A stretch of 64,000 bases of DNA from Spirosoma pollinicola (GCF_002831565.1 NZ_CP025096.1:6005014-6069013); one strand, 5' to 3'. Positions 7,332 to 15,246 are shown, counted from the stretch's first letter. Notes: generated from the letters alone by a model not told the origin. Translations and numbers: made by a program.

Positions 7332-8747
7332 ATGAAGAAGAAGTCAAATCGCATTTGGTGGATATTGGGTGGACTAGTCGTCCTGCTCGTAGGAGGATTA
7401 GTAGCTGCAAAACAAGCAGGCATGCTTGGCAAACCGAAATCAACGGAAGTTGATTTTGCGTCGGTCAAACGGCTTGACATTACCGAACGCGTTAGTGCAT
7501 CTGGGCGTGTGCAACCCCAGGTTGAAGTGAAAATCAGCCCCGACGTTTCGGGCGAAATTATTGGTCTGTACGTTAACGAAGGTGACCCCGTTAAGGCTGG
7601 TCAACTTCTTTGCCGTATCCGGCCTGATAACTACGAGTCGTTACTGGCACGGGCTCGGGCCGCTGTTAACCAGAGTCGGGCACAGTTAGAGCAATCAAAA
7701 GCATCGGTAGCGCAATCGAATGCACGTCTGATACGTGCAAAAGCCGACTACGAACGAAATCGTAAATTGTTTGCCGACAAAGTCGTTTCGTCTGCCGATC
7801 TGGAAACCAGCGAAGCCAACTATAATGTTGCTAAACAGGAAGTTGAAGCGGCAAACGCAAATGTGAATGCGTCGAAATTCAACATCCAGAGTGCCGAAGC
7901 CAGCTTACGCGATGCGAATGAAAACCTTCGTAAAACGACAATCTACTGCCCCGTTAATGGCACTGTGTCAAAACTGAATATTGAATTGGGCGAACGTGTA
8001 GTGGGTACATCGCAAATGGCGGGTACAGAAATTATGCGCATCGCCAATCTGCAAAACATGGAAGTTCGCGTCAATGTCAACGAGAATGATATTGTGCGCG
8101 TTAACCTTGGCGATACCGCTGATATTGAAGTTGATTCATACACGACAGCCGGACGGAAATTTAAAGGGGTTGTGTATGAAATTGCCAATACGGCTAATGG
8201 CCTAACAAGTTCGTCGGGGGCAGCCGCGTCTCTATCGGCCGATGCCGTTACGGAATTTGAGATAAAAGTTAAAATTCTCAACAGCTCATATGCTGATCTA
8301 TTAGCTATAAAAGACAAAAAGGGCTATCCCTTCAAGCCGGGTATGACGGCCTCTGTCGAGATCATTACCGACCGGAAGGCGGGCGTACTTGCTGTTCCGA
8401 TTGCTGCTGTAACGACCCGTGCCGCCGATTCATCGGCCATTGATACGGGCAAGGCTAAGGAAATTTCAAACGGTACGGTTAACGAGCAGCCAGCAGATGT
8501 AGCGGAAAAGAAAGACAAACCTAAAGAAATCGTTTTTGTAAACGTAGGCGGAAAGGCGACCCAGCGGGAAGTGAAAACGGGTATCAGCGACTTCGAAAAT
8601 ATTGAAATCTTATCGGGGCTAAAACCTGGTGAACAAATTATTTCGGGGCCATTCATTGCTGTCTCGAAGAAGCTCAAAAACGGTGAACTCGTCGTTAAAC
8701 GCGATCCGAACAAAGTTAAAAAGAAGGATGAAGAGAAAGAGGAGTAG
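7332..8747 (+). CDS. HlyD/MacA-type periplasmic adaptor subunit of an efflux pump
   Basis: 471 residues. The N-terminal anchor IWWILGGLVVLLVGGLVA is followed by a lipoyl-type half motif (VEVKISPDVSGEIIGLYVNEGDPVKAGQLLCRI). A coiled-coil hairpin spans about residues 95-195 (ARAAVNQSRAQLEQSKASVAQSNARLIRAKADYERN), and the second lipoyl half is TIYCPVNGTVSKLNIELGERV. Beta-barrel and membrane-proximal domains and a charged, lysine-rich tail (VKKKDEEKEE) follow. It links an inner-membrane ABC or RND pump to the outer-membrane channel encoded just upstream. No permease follows; gpsA is next. It may pair with a MacB-type permease encoded elsewhere, possibly with the ABC ATPase at 4170. Confidence 0.9.
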   Translation: MKKKSNRIWWILGGLVVLLVGGLVAAKQAGMLGKPKSTEVDFASVKRLDITERVSASGRVQPQVEVKISPDVSGEIIGLYVNEGDPVKAGQLLCRIRPDNYESLLARARAAVNQSRAQLEQSKASVAQSNARLIRAKADYERNRKLFADKVVSSADLETSEANYNVAKQEVEAANANVNASKFNIQSAEASLRDANENLRKTTIYCPVNGTVSKLNIELGERVVGTSQMAGTEIMRIANLQNMEVRVNVNENDIVRVNLGDTADIEVDSYTTAGRKFKGVVYEIANTANGLTSSSGAAASLSADAVTEFEIKVKILNSSYADLLAIKDKKGYPFKPGMTASVEIITDRKAGVLAVPIAAVTTRAADSSAIDTGKAKEISNGTVNEQPADVAEKKDKPKEIVFVNVGGKATQREVKTGISDFENIEILSGLKPGEQIISGPFIAVSKKLKNGELVVKRDPNKVKKKDEEKEE

Positions 8748-8754
8748 GTTTTTA

Positions 8755-8788
8755 AAACCTATAAGGTTTCAAAAAACCTTATAGGTTT
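8755..8788. repeat. Perfect 15-bp inverted repeat upstream of gpsA
   Basis: AAACCTATAAGGTTT (8755-8769) is followed after CAAA by its exact reverse complement AAACCTTATAGGTTT (8774-8788). Each arm is itself nearly palindromic. A related AACCTTATAG-type core recurs as CTATAAGGTTTTC inside the hairpin at 10862-10916, so it may be a dispersed repeat. It could also be a weak terminator for the adaptor gene. Confidence 0.75.
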
Positions 8789-8827
8789 GGTTAGCTTCCT
8801 TTCCTGCTTTCTTCTTTTCTTTACCCC

Positions 8828-9832
8828 ATGAAAGTAAATCAACCCATTCGACTGACGATGGTGGGGGGAGGAAGCTGGGCCACTGCTCTTGTCAAAATCC
8901 TCTCCGAAAACAACGTTAGTGTTAAGTGGTGGCTTCGAAAAAAGTCCGATGCCGATCAGATCAAAAAGTTCGGACATAACCCAAGCTACCTCAGTGATGT
9001 ACAGATTAATACGCGAAAGGTAAAGGTCTGTACCAAAATCCGGGATTCGTTTAAGGATAGTGACTACATCATTTTGGCCGTTCCGGCGGCTTTCGTAAGC
9101 GACGCGCTAATAGGACTTAAACCAGCTGACTTCGGCGGAAAATCAGTTGTTTCGGCCATTAAGGGTATGATTCCGGGCGCTAATCAACTGGTTACTGACT
9201 GGGTTAGCGAGCAATATCAGGTTCCTGTAGAGCGAATGGCCGTTATTGCCGGTCCCTGCCACGCCGAAGAGGTGGCTCTTGAAAAACATTCTTACCTCAC
9301 CATTGCTTCCCAAAGTCCGGATTGTGCCAAAGATGTAGCCGATTTGTTACGATGCCGATTCGTGCAAACAACCCCTGTCGATGACATTTATGGTATCGAG
9401 TATAGTGCCGTTATGAAAAACATTATTGCCCTGGCCTGCGGTATAACACGGGGACTGGGTTATGGCGATAATTTTCAGGCAGTTCTGGTATCGAATGCCA
9501 TGCAGGAGATCAAACGATTTGTCGATGCCATCTATCCAAAACATCGCGATTTAAGTGGATCAGCCTATTTAGGCGATTTATTGGTTACGGCTTATTCGCC
9601 GTTTAGCCGTAACCGCACATTCGGAACGCTCATTGGTCGGGGCTATACGATTCAGTCGGCGCAAGCCGAAATGAACATGATTGCCGAAGGGTACTATGCC
9701 GTGAAAAGCATTTATGAAGTCAATAGCCGGTTCAATGTCAATATGCCCATCACCAATGCCGTTTACAATATCCTTTACGATAGAGCAGCACCTACAGGCG
9801 AAATGAATTTGTTGAAGGAATTGTTAATGTAA
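8828..9832 (+). CDS. gpsA: Glycerol-3-phosphate dehydrogenase [NAD(P)+]
   Basis: 334 residues. It makes sn-glycerol-3-phosphate from dihydroxyacetone phosphate for phospholipid synthesis. The Rossmann motif is VGGGSWATALVKIL near the N-terminus. Signatures are AVPAAFV, IKGMIPGANQLVTDW, IAGPCHAEEVALEKHS and EYSAVMKNIIALACGITRGLGYGDN, where the lysine of AVMKN is the catalytic one. GDLLVTAYSPFSRNRTFG and the C-terminal NMPITNAVYNILYD complete the family pattern. Length is normal. A rho-independent terminator follows 25 nt downstream. Confidence 0.95.
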   Translation: MKVNQPIRLTMVGGGSWATALVKILSENNVSVKWWLRKKSDADQIKKFGHNPSYLSDVQINTRKVKVCTKIRDSFKDSDYIILAVPAAFVSDALIGLKPADFGGKSVVSAIKGMIPGANQLVTDWVSEQYQVPVERMAVIAGPCHAEEVALEKHSYLTIASQSPDCAKDVADLLRCRFVQTTPVDDIYGIEYSAVMKNIIALACGITRGLGYGDNFQAVLVSNAMQEIKRFVDAIYPKHRDLSGSAYLGDLLVTAYSPFSRNRTFGTLIGRGYTIQSAQAEMNMIAEGYYAVKSIYEVNSRFNVNMPITNAVYNILYDRAAPTGEMNLLKELLM

Positions 9833-9856
9833 TTTATCCTACATCAAACAAAAATA

Positions 9857-9884
9857 AAAGCCCCCTGACTCGTCAGAGGGCTTT
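9857..9884. terminator. Bidirectional terminator between gpsA and the lipoprotein gene
   Basis: AAAGCCCCCTGAC (9857-9869), TC, GTCAGAGGGCTTT (9872-9884) forms a 13-bp stem with one A-C mismatch and A/T flanks on both sides. It lies between two convergent genes and can serve both. Confidence 0.8.
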
Positions 9885-9939
9885 CAAACGTTTATAGCGG
9901 TGTCGGTAAGGTTTACCGGCAGTTGTGCCTTAGCAAAAA

Positions 9940-10131
9940 TTACTTCGCGCTATCAGCAGACATCGTCGAAGCAGAATCCGTAGCCATCGTCGAATCGGTA
10001 GCCATCGTCGAAGCAGAATCCGCTGTCGTGGTGGTCGTCGTTTCGGTGGTTTCGGTCTTCTTCGAGCTGCAAGACGTAGCCAGGGCGATCATAGCCATGA
10101 AAAAGAAGGCGGATTTCGTGATTGCTTTCAT
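9940..10131 (-). CDS. Small Ser/Thr-rich lipoprotein
   Basis: A 63-residue protein with a lipoprotein signal peptide: MKAITKSAFFFMAMIALATSC, with the cysteine at residue 21. The mature part is low complexity: KKTETTETTTTTTADSAST and then a repeated (S/T)MATDS unit. No fold or function is recognisable. Short lipoproteins of this kind are common in Cytophagales and are annotated as hypothetical. The ATG at 10131 and the convergent terminator downstream support a real gene. The coding sequence is a tandem-repeat-like tract, so the length may vary between strains. Confidence 0.75.
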   Translation of the reverse strand: MKAITKSAFFFMAMIALATSCSSKKTETTETTTTTTADSASTMATDSTMATDSASTMSADSAK

Positions 10132-10199
10132 ATTTTTGGGAATGTTTTTGTTTAGTGATAAATAATTAATGTCACTGTTAATACCCTATAGAGAGAAAG

Positions 10200-10233
10200 G
10201 TAACCCAAGTTTTTTTATTTTTTTTTGGGTTAC
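10200..10233. promoter_or_regulatory. T-rich hairpin upstream of the sigma factor gene
   Basis: GTAACCCAA (10200-10208) and TTGGGTTAC (10225-10233) form a perfect 9-bp inverted repeat around a 16-nt loop that is almost all T. It lies 38 nt before the sigma factor ATG and about 70 nt before the divergent lipoprotein gene. Read leftward it ends in no T-tract, so a regulatory or operator role is as likely as termination. The role is inferred. Confidence 0.45.
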
Positions 10234-10271
10234 GTCTCAAACGTTTCTGTATTAAGTAATGACTCAACTCA

Positions 10272-10859
10272 ATGAAGGAAAGTAGGTCGCCCATATTAAC
10301 TGATGAAGAGTTGCTGATGGGTTTGGCCGATGGCTCCGACGACGCGTTGACACAATTATACCGACGGTATTTTCCGATGGTACTTCACTTCGTAACCAGC
10401 AACAGTGGTAATGAAGACGATGCCAAGGATATTTATCAGGAAGCATTAATTGTGTTATATGAGAAAGTGAGGAGTGGTTCGCTGGAATTACACTGTCAAT
10501 TGAAAACCTACCTTTATTCGGTAGGAAGGCGGCTGTGGCTCAAGCAATTAGCACAACGTAGCCGGTACATGGTGCGCGATGTAGAAATGCCTGCTACGGA
10601 TGAATTTGTTGCCGGTCAGATTGACGACGATTTAACGGACCATGAAGAACGTGATCGCCAGTTTGATTTGATGGCTGAATCGCTCACCCGGCTTGGCGAA
10701 CCCTGCCGAACCTTGCTGGACGATTTTTATATCCAGCATTTAAGTATGCAGGACATTACCGAAAAGTTCGGATACACCAATGCCGATAACGCCAAAACGC
10801 AAAAGTACAAGTGCCTGATGCGATTAAAGCGATTGTTCTTTTCGGAATATAAAGCCTAA
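10272..10859 (+). CDS. RNA polymerase sigma factor, ECF-like sigma-70 family
   Basis: 195 residues. Region 2 is recognised in DALTQLYRRYFPMVLHFVTSNSGNEDDAKDIYQEALIVLYEKV. Region 4 is at the C-terminus: LGEPCRTLLDDFYIQHLSMQDITEKFGYTNADNAKTQKYKCLMRLKRLF, a helix-turn-helix that would read a -35 element. This matches the short ECF-like sigma factors common in Bacteroidota. The next gene, 67 bp downstream on the same strand, encodes a single-pass membrane protease whose cytoplasmic N-terminus occupies the place of an anti-sigma factor. No classical anti-sigma gene is present. Confidence 0.88.
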   Translation: MKESRSPILTDEELLMGLADGSDDALTQLYRRYFPMVLHFVTSNSGNEDDAKDIYQEALIVLYEKVRSGSLELHCQLKTYLYSVGRRLWLKQLAQRSRYMVRDVEMPATDEFVAGQIDDDLTDHEERDRQFDLMAESLTRLGEPCRTLLDDFYIQHLSMQDITEKFGYTNADNAKTQKYKCLMRLKRLFFSEYKA

Positions 10860-10861
10860 CA

Positions 10862-10916
10862 CCAACTCTCCAGAGTTGGCTTAGCTATAAGGTTTTCGCC
10901 AACGCTGGAGAGTTGG
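10862..10916. repeat. Inverted repeat between the sigma factor and protease genes
   Basis: CCAACTCTCCAG (10862-10873) and CTGGAGAGTTGG (10905-10916) are perfect 12-bp arms. A second internal pair (GTTGGC / GCCAAC) extends the fold, and the CTATAAGGTTTTC core in the loop resembles the repeat at 8755-8788. It fills the gap between the two genes and may set their relative expression. Confidence 0.7.
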
Positions 10917-10926
10917 CACTACTGAG

Positions 10927-11940
10927 ATGGAAACGAACGAAGAAAAGAACATCGAAAACGCGCTGCAAGCATATGGCGAACGAATTCGGTTCAAGCAGCA
11001 GCTAGAGGCAGTACAGGCGCGTACGGATATGACCGTTATGCGGCATGATGCAGAGACATATCGGTCTGAACCAGCGGCTCAGGTTCGATCACTCTGGCAT
11101 ATGTATCGCACCACACTTGCTGTGGCGGCTTCGGCAGCTATTATTACCACTTTCGGTTCTATTTTTCTCTATCGGTCATACCAACAAAGCCACCAGCAGG
11201 AACAGCAATACAGCCAGTTAAGTAAAGAAATTCAGGCTGTAAAATCGTCACAGCGTAAGCTATTGAACGATTATAATGGTCGGGGCCGGGGCCTTAGCAA
11301 TAATCCGGCTCAGGTGGCAGGCTCTGGCTTTTTGCTCACTGGCGATGGCTACCTTGTAACCAATAATCACATCGTGCGCGATGCCGATTCGGTATACGTA
11401 CAAAGCACAAAAGGCGAGGTTTATAAAGCACGGGTCGTGTATACCGACAAGGCGCATGATTTGGCCTTTCTACAACTTTGCGATGACAGTGCATTCCGGT
11501 CGATGCCCCCGGTACCTTACAGTTTCGACGCTCGCCCATCTGACCTTGGCGAGCGTGTATATACCCTTGGCTACCCGCGCGAAGAAATTGTGTATGGTGA
11601 AGGTTACCTCAGTTCAGGCACAGGGTATCGGGGCGATTCAACGGCCTACCAAGTGGCTATTGGTGTAAACCCCGGTAACTCCGGCGGTCCGCTCCTCGAT
11701 GAAAAAGGCAACGTAATTGGCATTATTAGTGGTAAACAGACTACTTCGGAAGGTGTGAGTTTTGCCGTGAAAACCAATTACTTACTCGAAGCACTCAACA
11801 ATATTCCAGCCGACTCACTCAAAGGGCAACCGCTACGATTGAATCGTAAAAATGTGCTGGCAAACCTGTCTCGCAAACAGCAAATCAAGCGCATGCAGGA
11901 GTATGTGTATCAGGTAAAAGTGTTTAAACATAAGGATTAA
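10927..11940 (+). CDS. Membrane-anchored trypsin-like serine protease (S1C/HtrA-like, no PDZ)
   Basis: 337 residues. A hydrophilic N-terminal segment of about 55 residues precedes one transmembrane helix (TTLAVAASAAIITTFGSIFLY), a short coiled coil (QQSHQQEQQYSQLSKEIQAVKSSQ) and a chymotrypsin-fold domain. Catalytic residues are visible: His in LVTNNHIVRDAD, Asp in KAHDLAFLQL and Ser in NPGNSGGPLL. No PDZ domain follows, unlike DegP/DegS, and the tail is short and basic. Topology predicts a periplasmic protease with a cytoplasmic tail. Lying right after an ECF-like sigma factor, it may combine sensor and anti-sigma roles. That is an inference; the protease fold itself is clear. Confidence 0.88.
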   Translation: METNEEKNIENALQAYGERIRFKQQLEAVQARTDMTVMRHDAETYRSEPAAQVRSLWHMYRTTLAVAASAAIITTFGSIFLYRSYQQSHQQEQQYSQLSKEIQAVKSSQRKLLNDYNGRGRGLSNNPAQVAGSGFLLTGDGYLVTNNHIVRDADSVYVQSTKGEVYKARVVYTDKAHDLAFLQLCDDSAFRSMPPVPYSFDARPSDLGERVYTLGYPREEIVYGEGYLSSGTGYRGDSTAYQVAIGVNPGNSGGPLLDEKGNVIGIISGKQTTSEGVSFAVKTNYLLEALNNIPADSLKGQPLRLNRKNVLANLSRKQQIKRMQEYVYQVKVFKHKD

Positions 11941-12052
11941 TGTGAATGGTTAACCAGTTGTACGAGCTGGATCGTTGGTACAAAAGGGTTAAGCAGAACG
12001 AAACAATTGGTTGTGTTACGGGTTATTTCGATCAGAAATCAACTCAACAACC

Positions 12053-12334
12053 ATGAAAAAATTAATGATGTTGGCCACTGCGTTTTTGTTCTCAGTAGCC
12101 ATTGTATCTGCTCAGGATACCAAACAAAACGCCAAAGAAACAGCCCACCAGGCTAAAGAAACGACAAAGGCTGCTGGTCGGAAAGTAGGCCGTGAGGCCG
12201 ATAAAGCCGGTGATAAAATTTCAGATGCCGCGAAGAACACCAAAGAAGATGTTAAAGACGGAACAAACAAGGCCCTCAACAAAGCCGACCGCAAGATGAA
12301 GAAGGCCGAACGAAAAATAGATAATTCGAAGTAG
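12053..12334 (+). CDS. Secreted hydrophilic helical (LEA/CsbD-like) protein
   Basis: 93 residues from the ATG at 12053. The frame is open to an earlier start at 12011, but those 14 residues are unlike a signal peptide. The signal peptide is MKKLMMLATAFLFSVAIVSAQ. The mature protein is almost entirely Lys, Ala, Asp and Glu in 11-residue-like repeats (AKETAHQAKETTKAAGRKVGREADKAGDKISDAAKNTKEDV), as in LEA-like or YtxH/CsbD-type stress proteins. It probably forms amphipathic helix or stays disordered in the periplasm, and may protect against drying or osmotic stress. No enzyme motif is present. A strong terminator follows. Confidence 0.75.
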   Translation: MKKLMMLATAFLFSVAIVSAQDTKQNAKETAHQAKETTKAAGRKVGREADKAGDKISDAAKNTKEDVKDGTNKALNKADRKMKKAERKIDNSK

Positions 12335-12356
12335 GGGTCATCTTGAGAACGCAACC

Positions 12357-12399
12357 AAAAAACTGTGTCACTGGCGTCAGCGCTGTGACACAGTTTTTT
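12357..12399 (+). terminator. Rho-independent terminator after the LEA-like gene
   Basis: AAAAAACTGTGTCAC (12357-12371) pairs perfectly with GTGACACAGTTTTTT (12385-12399), a 15-bp stem with a 13-nt loop ending in a run of T. It lies 22 nt after the stop codon. Confidence 0.85.
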
Positions 12400-12482
12400 G
12401 TTAAATGGTAGCGAACTTCAATTAGGCCTTGTTATGTTCTGCCGGTAGCTTATTGCTTTATCAAACTGCCTTGTTCTTGTTC

Positions 12483-12731
12483 ATGGATTCATCTGTTTCG
12501 GTACTTTTATTTGGTATTACCCGCGACCTGACGGGTCAGTCGACGGTATCAGTGCCCCTCAGCGAAGGGGCCAGCGTTGGCGATTTACTTAGTCAACTGC
12601 ATCAGAATTATCCTCCTCTGGCGGAGATTCGCTCACTTTTGATAGCCGTGAATGGCGAATATGCCGAACCCGAACAACTACTTGCCCATCACGACGAAAT
12701 AGCCCTTATCCCACCTGTTAGCGGAGGCTAA
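12483..12731 (+). CDS. moaD: Molybdopterin synthase sulfur carrier subunit
   Basis: 82 residues from the ATG at 12483; an upstream in-frame extension to 12429 is hydrophobic and unlike the family. It has a ubiquitin-like beta-grasp pattern: SVLLFGITRDLTG, then LLSQLHQNYPPLAEIRSLLIAVNGEY and DEIALIPPVSGG. The terminal Gly-Gly is thiocarboxylated and donates sulfur to cyclic pyranopterin monophosphate with MoaE. moaE follows after 20 bp on the same strand, a normal operon for making molybdopterin. No other moa or mob genes are in the window. Confidence 0.93.
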   Translation: MDSSVSVLLFGITRDLTGQSTVSVPLSEGASVGDLLSQLHQNYPPLAEIRSLLIAVNGEYAEPEQLLAHHDEIALIPPVSGG

Positions 12732-12751
12732 TTTTTTTTGCCCATTCATCT

Positions 12752-13162
12752 ATGATTGCCCTAACTTCTGAACCCATTGACGTTGCCGCTGCCCTGACTT
12801 TTCTTCAATCGGAGCAGGCGGGTGCTATTGATTTTTTCCTTGGTGTTGTTCGTGACAACACACAGGAGCGCCCGGTTGACCGGCTCGAGTACGAAGCTTA
12901 TGACCGCATGGCCATTAGCGAAATGCAAAAAATTGCGGATGATGCCCAGCAGCAGTGGCCCATTCTCCGCTACATCATAATCCACCGGAAAGGAACATTA
13001 CAAATTGGCGAAATCGCCGTGTTGATTGGCGTAGCAACGCCCCACAGAGCTGCCGCTTTTGAGGCTTGCCGATATATCATCGACACTATCAAACAAACCG
13101 TTCCTATCTGGAAAAAAGAAGTGTTTACCGATGGAGAATCCTGGGTAAATGCGCACCCATAA
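12752..13162 (+). CDS. moaE: Molybdopterin synthase catalytic subunit
   Basis: 136 residues. The family signatures DFFLGVVRDNTQERPVDRLEYEAYDRMAISEMQKIADDA and YIIIHRKGTLQIGEIAVLIGVATPHRAAAFEACRYIIDTIKQTVPIWKKEVFTDG are intact. They include the R-K-G and WKKE segments that contact the pterin and the MoaD tail. It forms a heterotetramer with MoaD to insert two sulfurs and yield molybdopterin. Length is normal and the start ATG lies 20 bp after moaD. Confidence 0.95.
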   Translation: MIALTSEPIDVAAALTFLQSEQAGAIDFFLGVVRDNTQERPVDRLEYEAYDRMAISEMQKIADDAQQQWPILRYIIIHRKGTLQIGEIAVLIGVATPHRAAAFEACRYIIDTIKQTVPIWKKEVFTDGESWVNAHP

Positions 13163-13183
13163 TTGGACTAGTGGAAGGGGCAG

Positions 13184-13232
13184 TTAGCGCAGGTATTCAC
13201 CCGTGCTTTTTATAAAGCCAGCATTCGCTGAC
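13184..13232. repeat. Degenerate copy of the GCGGGTATTTACCCGTGCC repeat
   Basis: GCGCAGGTATTCACCCGTGC (13184 onward) followed by TATAAAGCCAGCATTCGCTG matches, with changes, the arm sequence GCGCGGGTATTTACCCGTGC ... TATAGCCAG of the long inverted repeat at 22688-22826. It lies in the 158-bp gap between the convergent moaE and EEP-family genes. Nothing else is recognised in that gap. Confidence 0.55.
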
Positions 13233-13320
13233 CTAGCATGATCTATGCGACAGCACATGCTGTCAATAATAACATACACGTGTAAATGCCAGTATCAGTC
13301 AATAACAAAATTCGCTCCTG

Positions 13321-14439
13321 TTACTTTAAAAGATACGTCCCTACAATTGGATAGTGGTCAGAATAGCCAATGTAATTTAGGGTTTCGAAATTTAACACAG
13401 TAAATTTCGGACTATAAAATTGATGGTCGATGCGTATAAAGCCCGGCAGTCGGTTATAGGTGAAGCCAAAGCCGCGGCCAGCGTCTTCAAAACTGTTTGG
13501 TAATAGTCGACGCATTCGCTCATACACCACACTATAGGGCGTATCGTTATGGTCGCCAGTCACGATAACCGGGAATGGACTCTCATGTATGTACTGTTCA
13601 ACGATCAGCTCCTGTTCTTTACGGTCTGTAAAGCCAGTGTGCAAGGCTCCCAATACGCCACGTGTTTCGCGTTGAACCGCTTTTATACCTTTTTGCTTCA
13701 AGACCTTCCCTACCCGAATACCCATTGATTGAAGATGAACGTTGATCACTCGGATCGTGTCATTATCTATTTTTATATCTGCCCACAAAATCCCGTTTTG
13801 AGCACCAAATGGTTCGCGTCCGGATTTAATAATGGGATAAATAGAAAAAATAACAGCCCCCACATTACCATCAGATGTTTGCGTCATTTCTGGATGCAGA
13901 AAAACGGAATAACGGTAACCCGCCTGACGAAATCGTTTGATAATATCGTAATCTGGAATAGAGGTTGAGTTGAAAAATTCCTGAAAACATTTGATAGGGG
14001 CATCATATCGCAGCACAAAGTTTTCGGTACGCCGAATGCGGGGTGAACTACTATACATCGCCCATGAATCGTTCATATCGAAAGACTGAACATTATAACT
14101 GAATATTTTGATGGACTTGCCTTTACTCGCCAACTCAACGGGTGTATGCCAAACAAATGTTCGGGAGCCAAACATGATCAATCCGATCATCAGAACAATG
14201 CCTGACAGCCAACTCCGCCAGGGTCTTGCCACCAGCCACAAGCAAACCACAATGAAATTCAGCACCCAGGCAATGGGTAATGTGATCATCACCATACTGG
14301 CCGACCAATGCTCGATCTGTAAACTATACAGTAGCCAGTAAGCGAGGCACGTATATATAACCAGTAACAAATTTATTGACCACAGTAACGACCGGAAAAA
14401 GTAAGTAATAAACTGTCTGACTCGTATTCTGAGCGCCAT
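13321..14439 (-). CDS. Membrane-anchored endonuclease/exonuclease/phosphatase family protein
   Basis: 372 residues from the ATG at 14439; the frame is open to a TTG at 14463. Three hydrophobic segments occupy residues 1-110 (LLWSINLLLVIYTCLAYWLL, MVMITLPIAWVLNFIVVCLWLV and IVLMIGLIMFG). The C-terminal domain has the EEP fold: KIFSYNVQSF, CFQEFF, INVHLQSMG, VTGDHNDTPYS and a final YIGYSDHYPIVGTY, carrying the Asn, Glu, His, Asp and His of the metal-dependent phosphodiesterase site. The catalytic domain should face the periplasm. Substrates of this Bacteroidota group (DNA, lipid headgroup or nucleotide) are not known from sequence. Confidence 0.88.
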   Translation of the reverse strand: MALRIRVRQFITYFFRSLLWSINLLLVIYTCLAYWLLYSLQIEHWSASMVMITLPIAWVLNFIVVCLWLVARPWRSWLSGIVLMIGLIMFGSRTFVWHTPVELASKGKSIKIFSYNVQSFDMNDSWAMYSSSPRIRRTENFVLRYDAPIKCFQEFFNSTSIPDYDIIKRFRQAGYRYSVFLHPEMTQTSDGNVGAVIFSIYPIIKSGREPFGAQNGILWADIKIDNDTIRVINVHLQSMGIRVGKVLKQKGIKAVQRETRGVLGALHTGFTDRKEQELIVEQYIHESPFPVIVTGDHNDTPYSVVYERMRRLLPNSFEDAGRGFGFTYNRLPGFIRIDHQFYSPKFTVLNFETLNYIGYSDHYPIVGTYLLK

Positions 14440-14530
14440 ATAGTCGTTATTGAGCGAGACCAAATATTATTTGAGAGCCAAAAATAAGGCATAATGATCG
14501 GAAAGCCTTCAATTGAGCCTAGACGAGGGC

Positions 14531-14561
14531 TTGCGATGCAAGCAGAAACATATTACCTTTG
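14531..14561 (+). promoter_or_regulatory. Bacteroidota-type promoter of the rimP-nusA-infB operon
   Basis: TTG at 14531-14533 and TACCTTTG at 14554-14561 are separated by 20 nt, a complete match to the TTG / TAnnTTTG arrangement of the Bacteroidota primary sigma factor. Transcription would start near 14568, upstream of the leader hairpin at 14589-14615. This is the best promoter match I saw in the window. Confidence 0.65.
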
Positions 14562-14588
14562 TGGCACAAAAACCATATGGCATTGATC

Positions 14589-14615
14589 AAAAAAGGGAGT
14601 CGCACTCCCTTTTTT
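14589..14615 (+). terminator. Terminator-like leader hairpin before rimP
   Basis: AAAAAAGGGAGT, CGC, ACTCCCTTTTTT is a perfect 12-bp stem with a 3-nt loop and a T-tract, with the hallmarks of an intrinsic terminator. It lies between the predicted promoter and the rimP ATG at 14630, not after a gene, so it may attenuate the operon. The A-tract on the other side also allows termination of leftward transcription. Confidence 0.7.
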
Positions 14616-14629
14616 GTTAGCCTTACCCT

Positions 14630-15142
14630 ATGGACGACAAAGCGAAAATTACTGAATTACTACAGCCTTACCTGAAAGATGGTGAATTGTATATCGTTGA
14701 TATTCAAGTAGCTGGAAGGCAAGGTGGCCGACTTAAGGTCACTATTTTATTGGACAGCGACACGGGCATCAGAATTGATGACTGTGCCGATGTTAGCCGT
14801 AGGCTGGGTGGGGAGATGGATGAGATGAATTTTTTCGGAGATTCTGCCTTTACACTCGAAGTTTCATCGCCCGGTGTCGATTATCCATTGACGTTTCCGC
14901 GTCAGTTTGTTCGTAATGTAGGAAGACAATTGATTGTTACCCTTATTGACGGCAATACCCGCAAAGGTTGGCTGGAGTCTGTGTCCGACGATCATATCGT
15001 GCTGGATGTCGAAGCTGAAAAGCAATCGAAGAGTAAAAAGAAAAAGGAAGTTGATTTGTCTGTTGAGGTTCCACCTGCTGGTCCCACACCGATTCTGTTC
15101 GAGCAGATAAAGAAAGCACAAGTAGAAGTATCATTTAAATAA
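14630..15142 (+). CDS. rimP: Ribosome maturation factor RimP
   Basis: 170 residues. The N-terminal domain reads ITELLQPYLKDGELYIVDIQVAGRQGGRLKVTILLDSDTGIRIDDCADVSRRLGGEMD and includes the EVSSPGVDYPLTFPRQFVRNVGR signature. The C-terminal SH3-like domain has LIVTLIDGNTRKGWLESVSDDHIVLDV, then a lysine-rich stretch and FEQIKKAQVEVSFK. RimP is needed for 30S subunit maturation. It is the first gene of the conserved rimP-nusA-infB transcription-translation operon, here with 104 bp to nusA. Confidence 0.95.
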   Translation: MDDKAKITELLQPYLKDGELYIVDIQVAGRQGGRLKVTILLDSDTGIRIDDCADVSRRLGGEMDEMNFFGDSAFTLEVSSPGVDYPLTFPRQFVRNVGRQLIVTLIDGNTRKGWLESVSDDHIVLDVEAEKQSKSKKKKEVDLSVEVPPAGPTPILFEQIKKAQVEVSFK

Positions 15143-15246
15143 GTGGTTTGCGGTTAGTTAATACGAGGCCACTCACGCGGTTGTCGGTAAAATAACCAAC
15201 ACCTAAACTGTCAACTAACCACGAATCGCTCTTGACAAACACGAAA

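Noticed and set aside
9940-10131. Plus-strand 80-codon frame over the lipoprotein gene
   Set aside because: It is a repetitive antisense shadow (VAIVEAESVAIV); the minus-strand frame has a lipoprotein signal and a better start.
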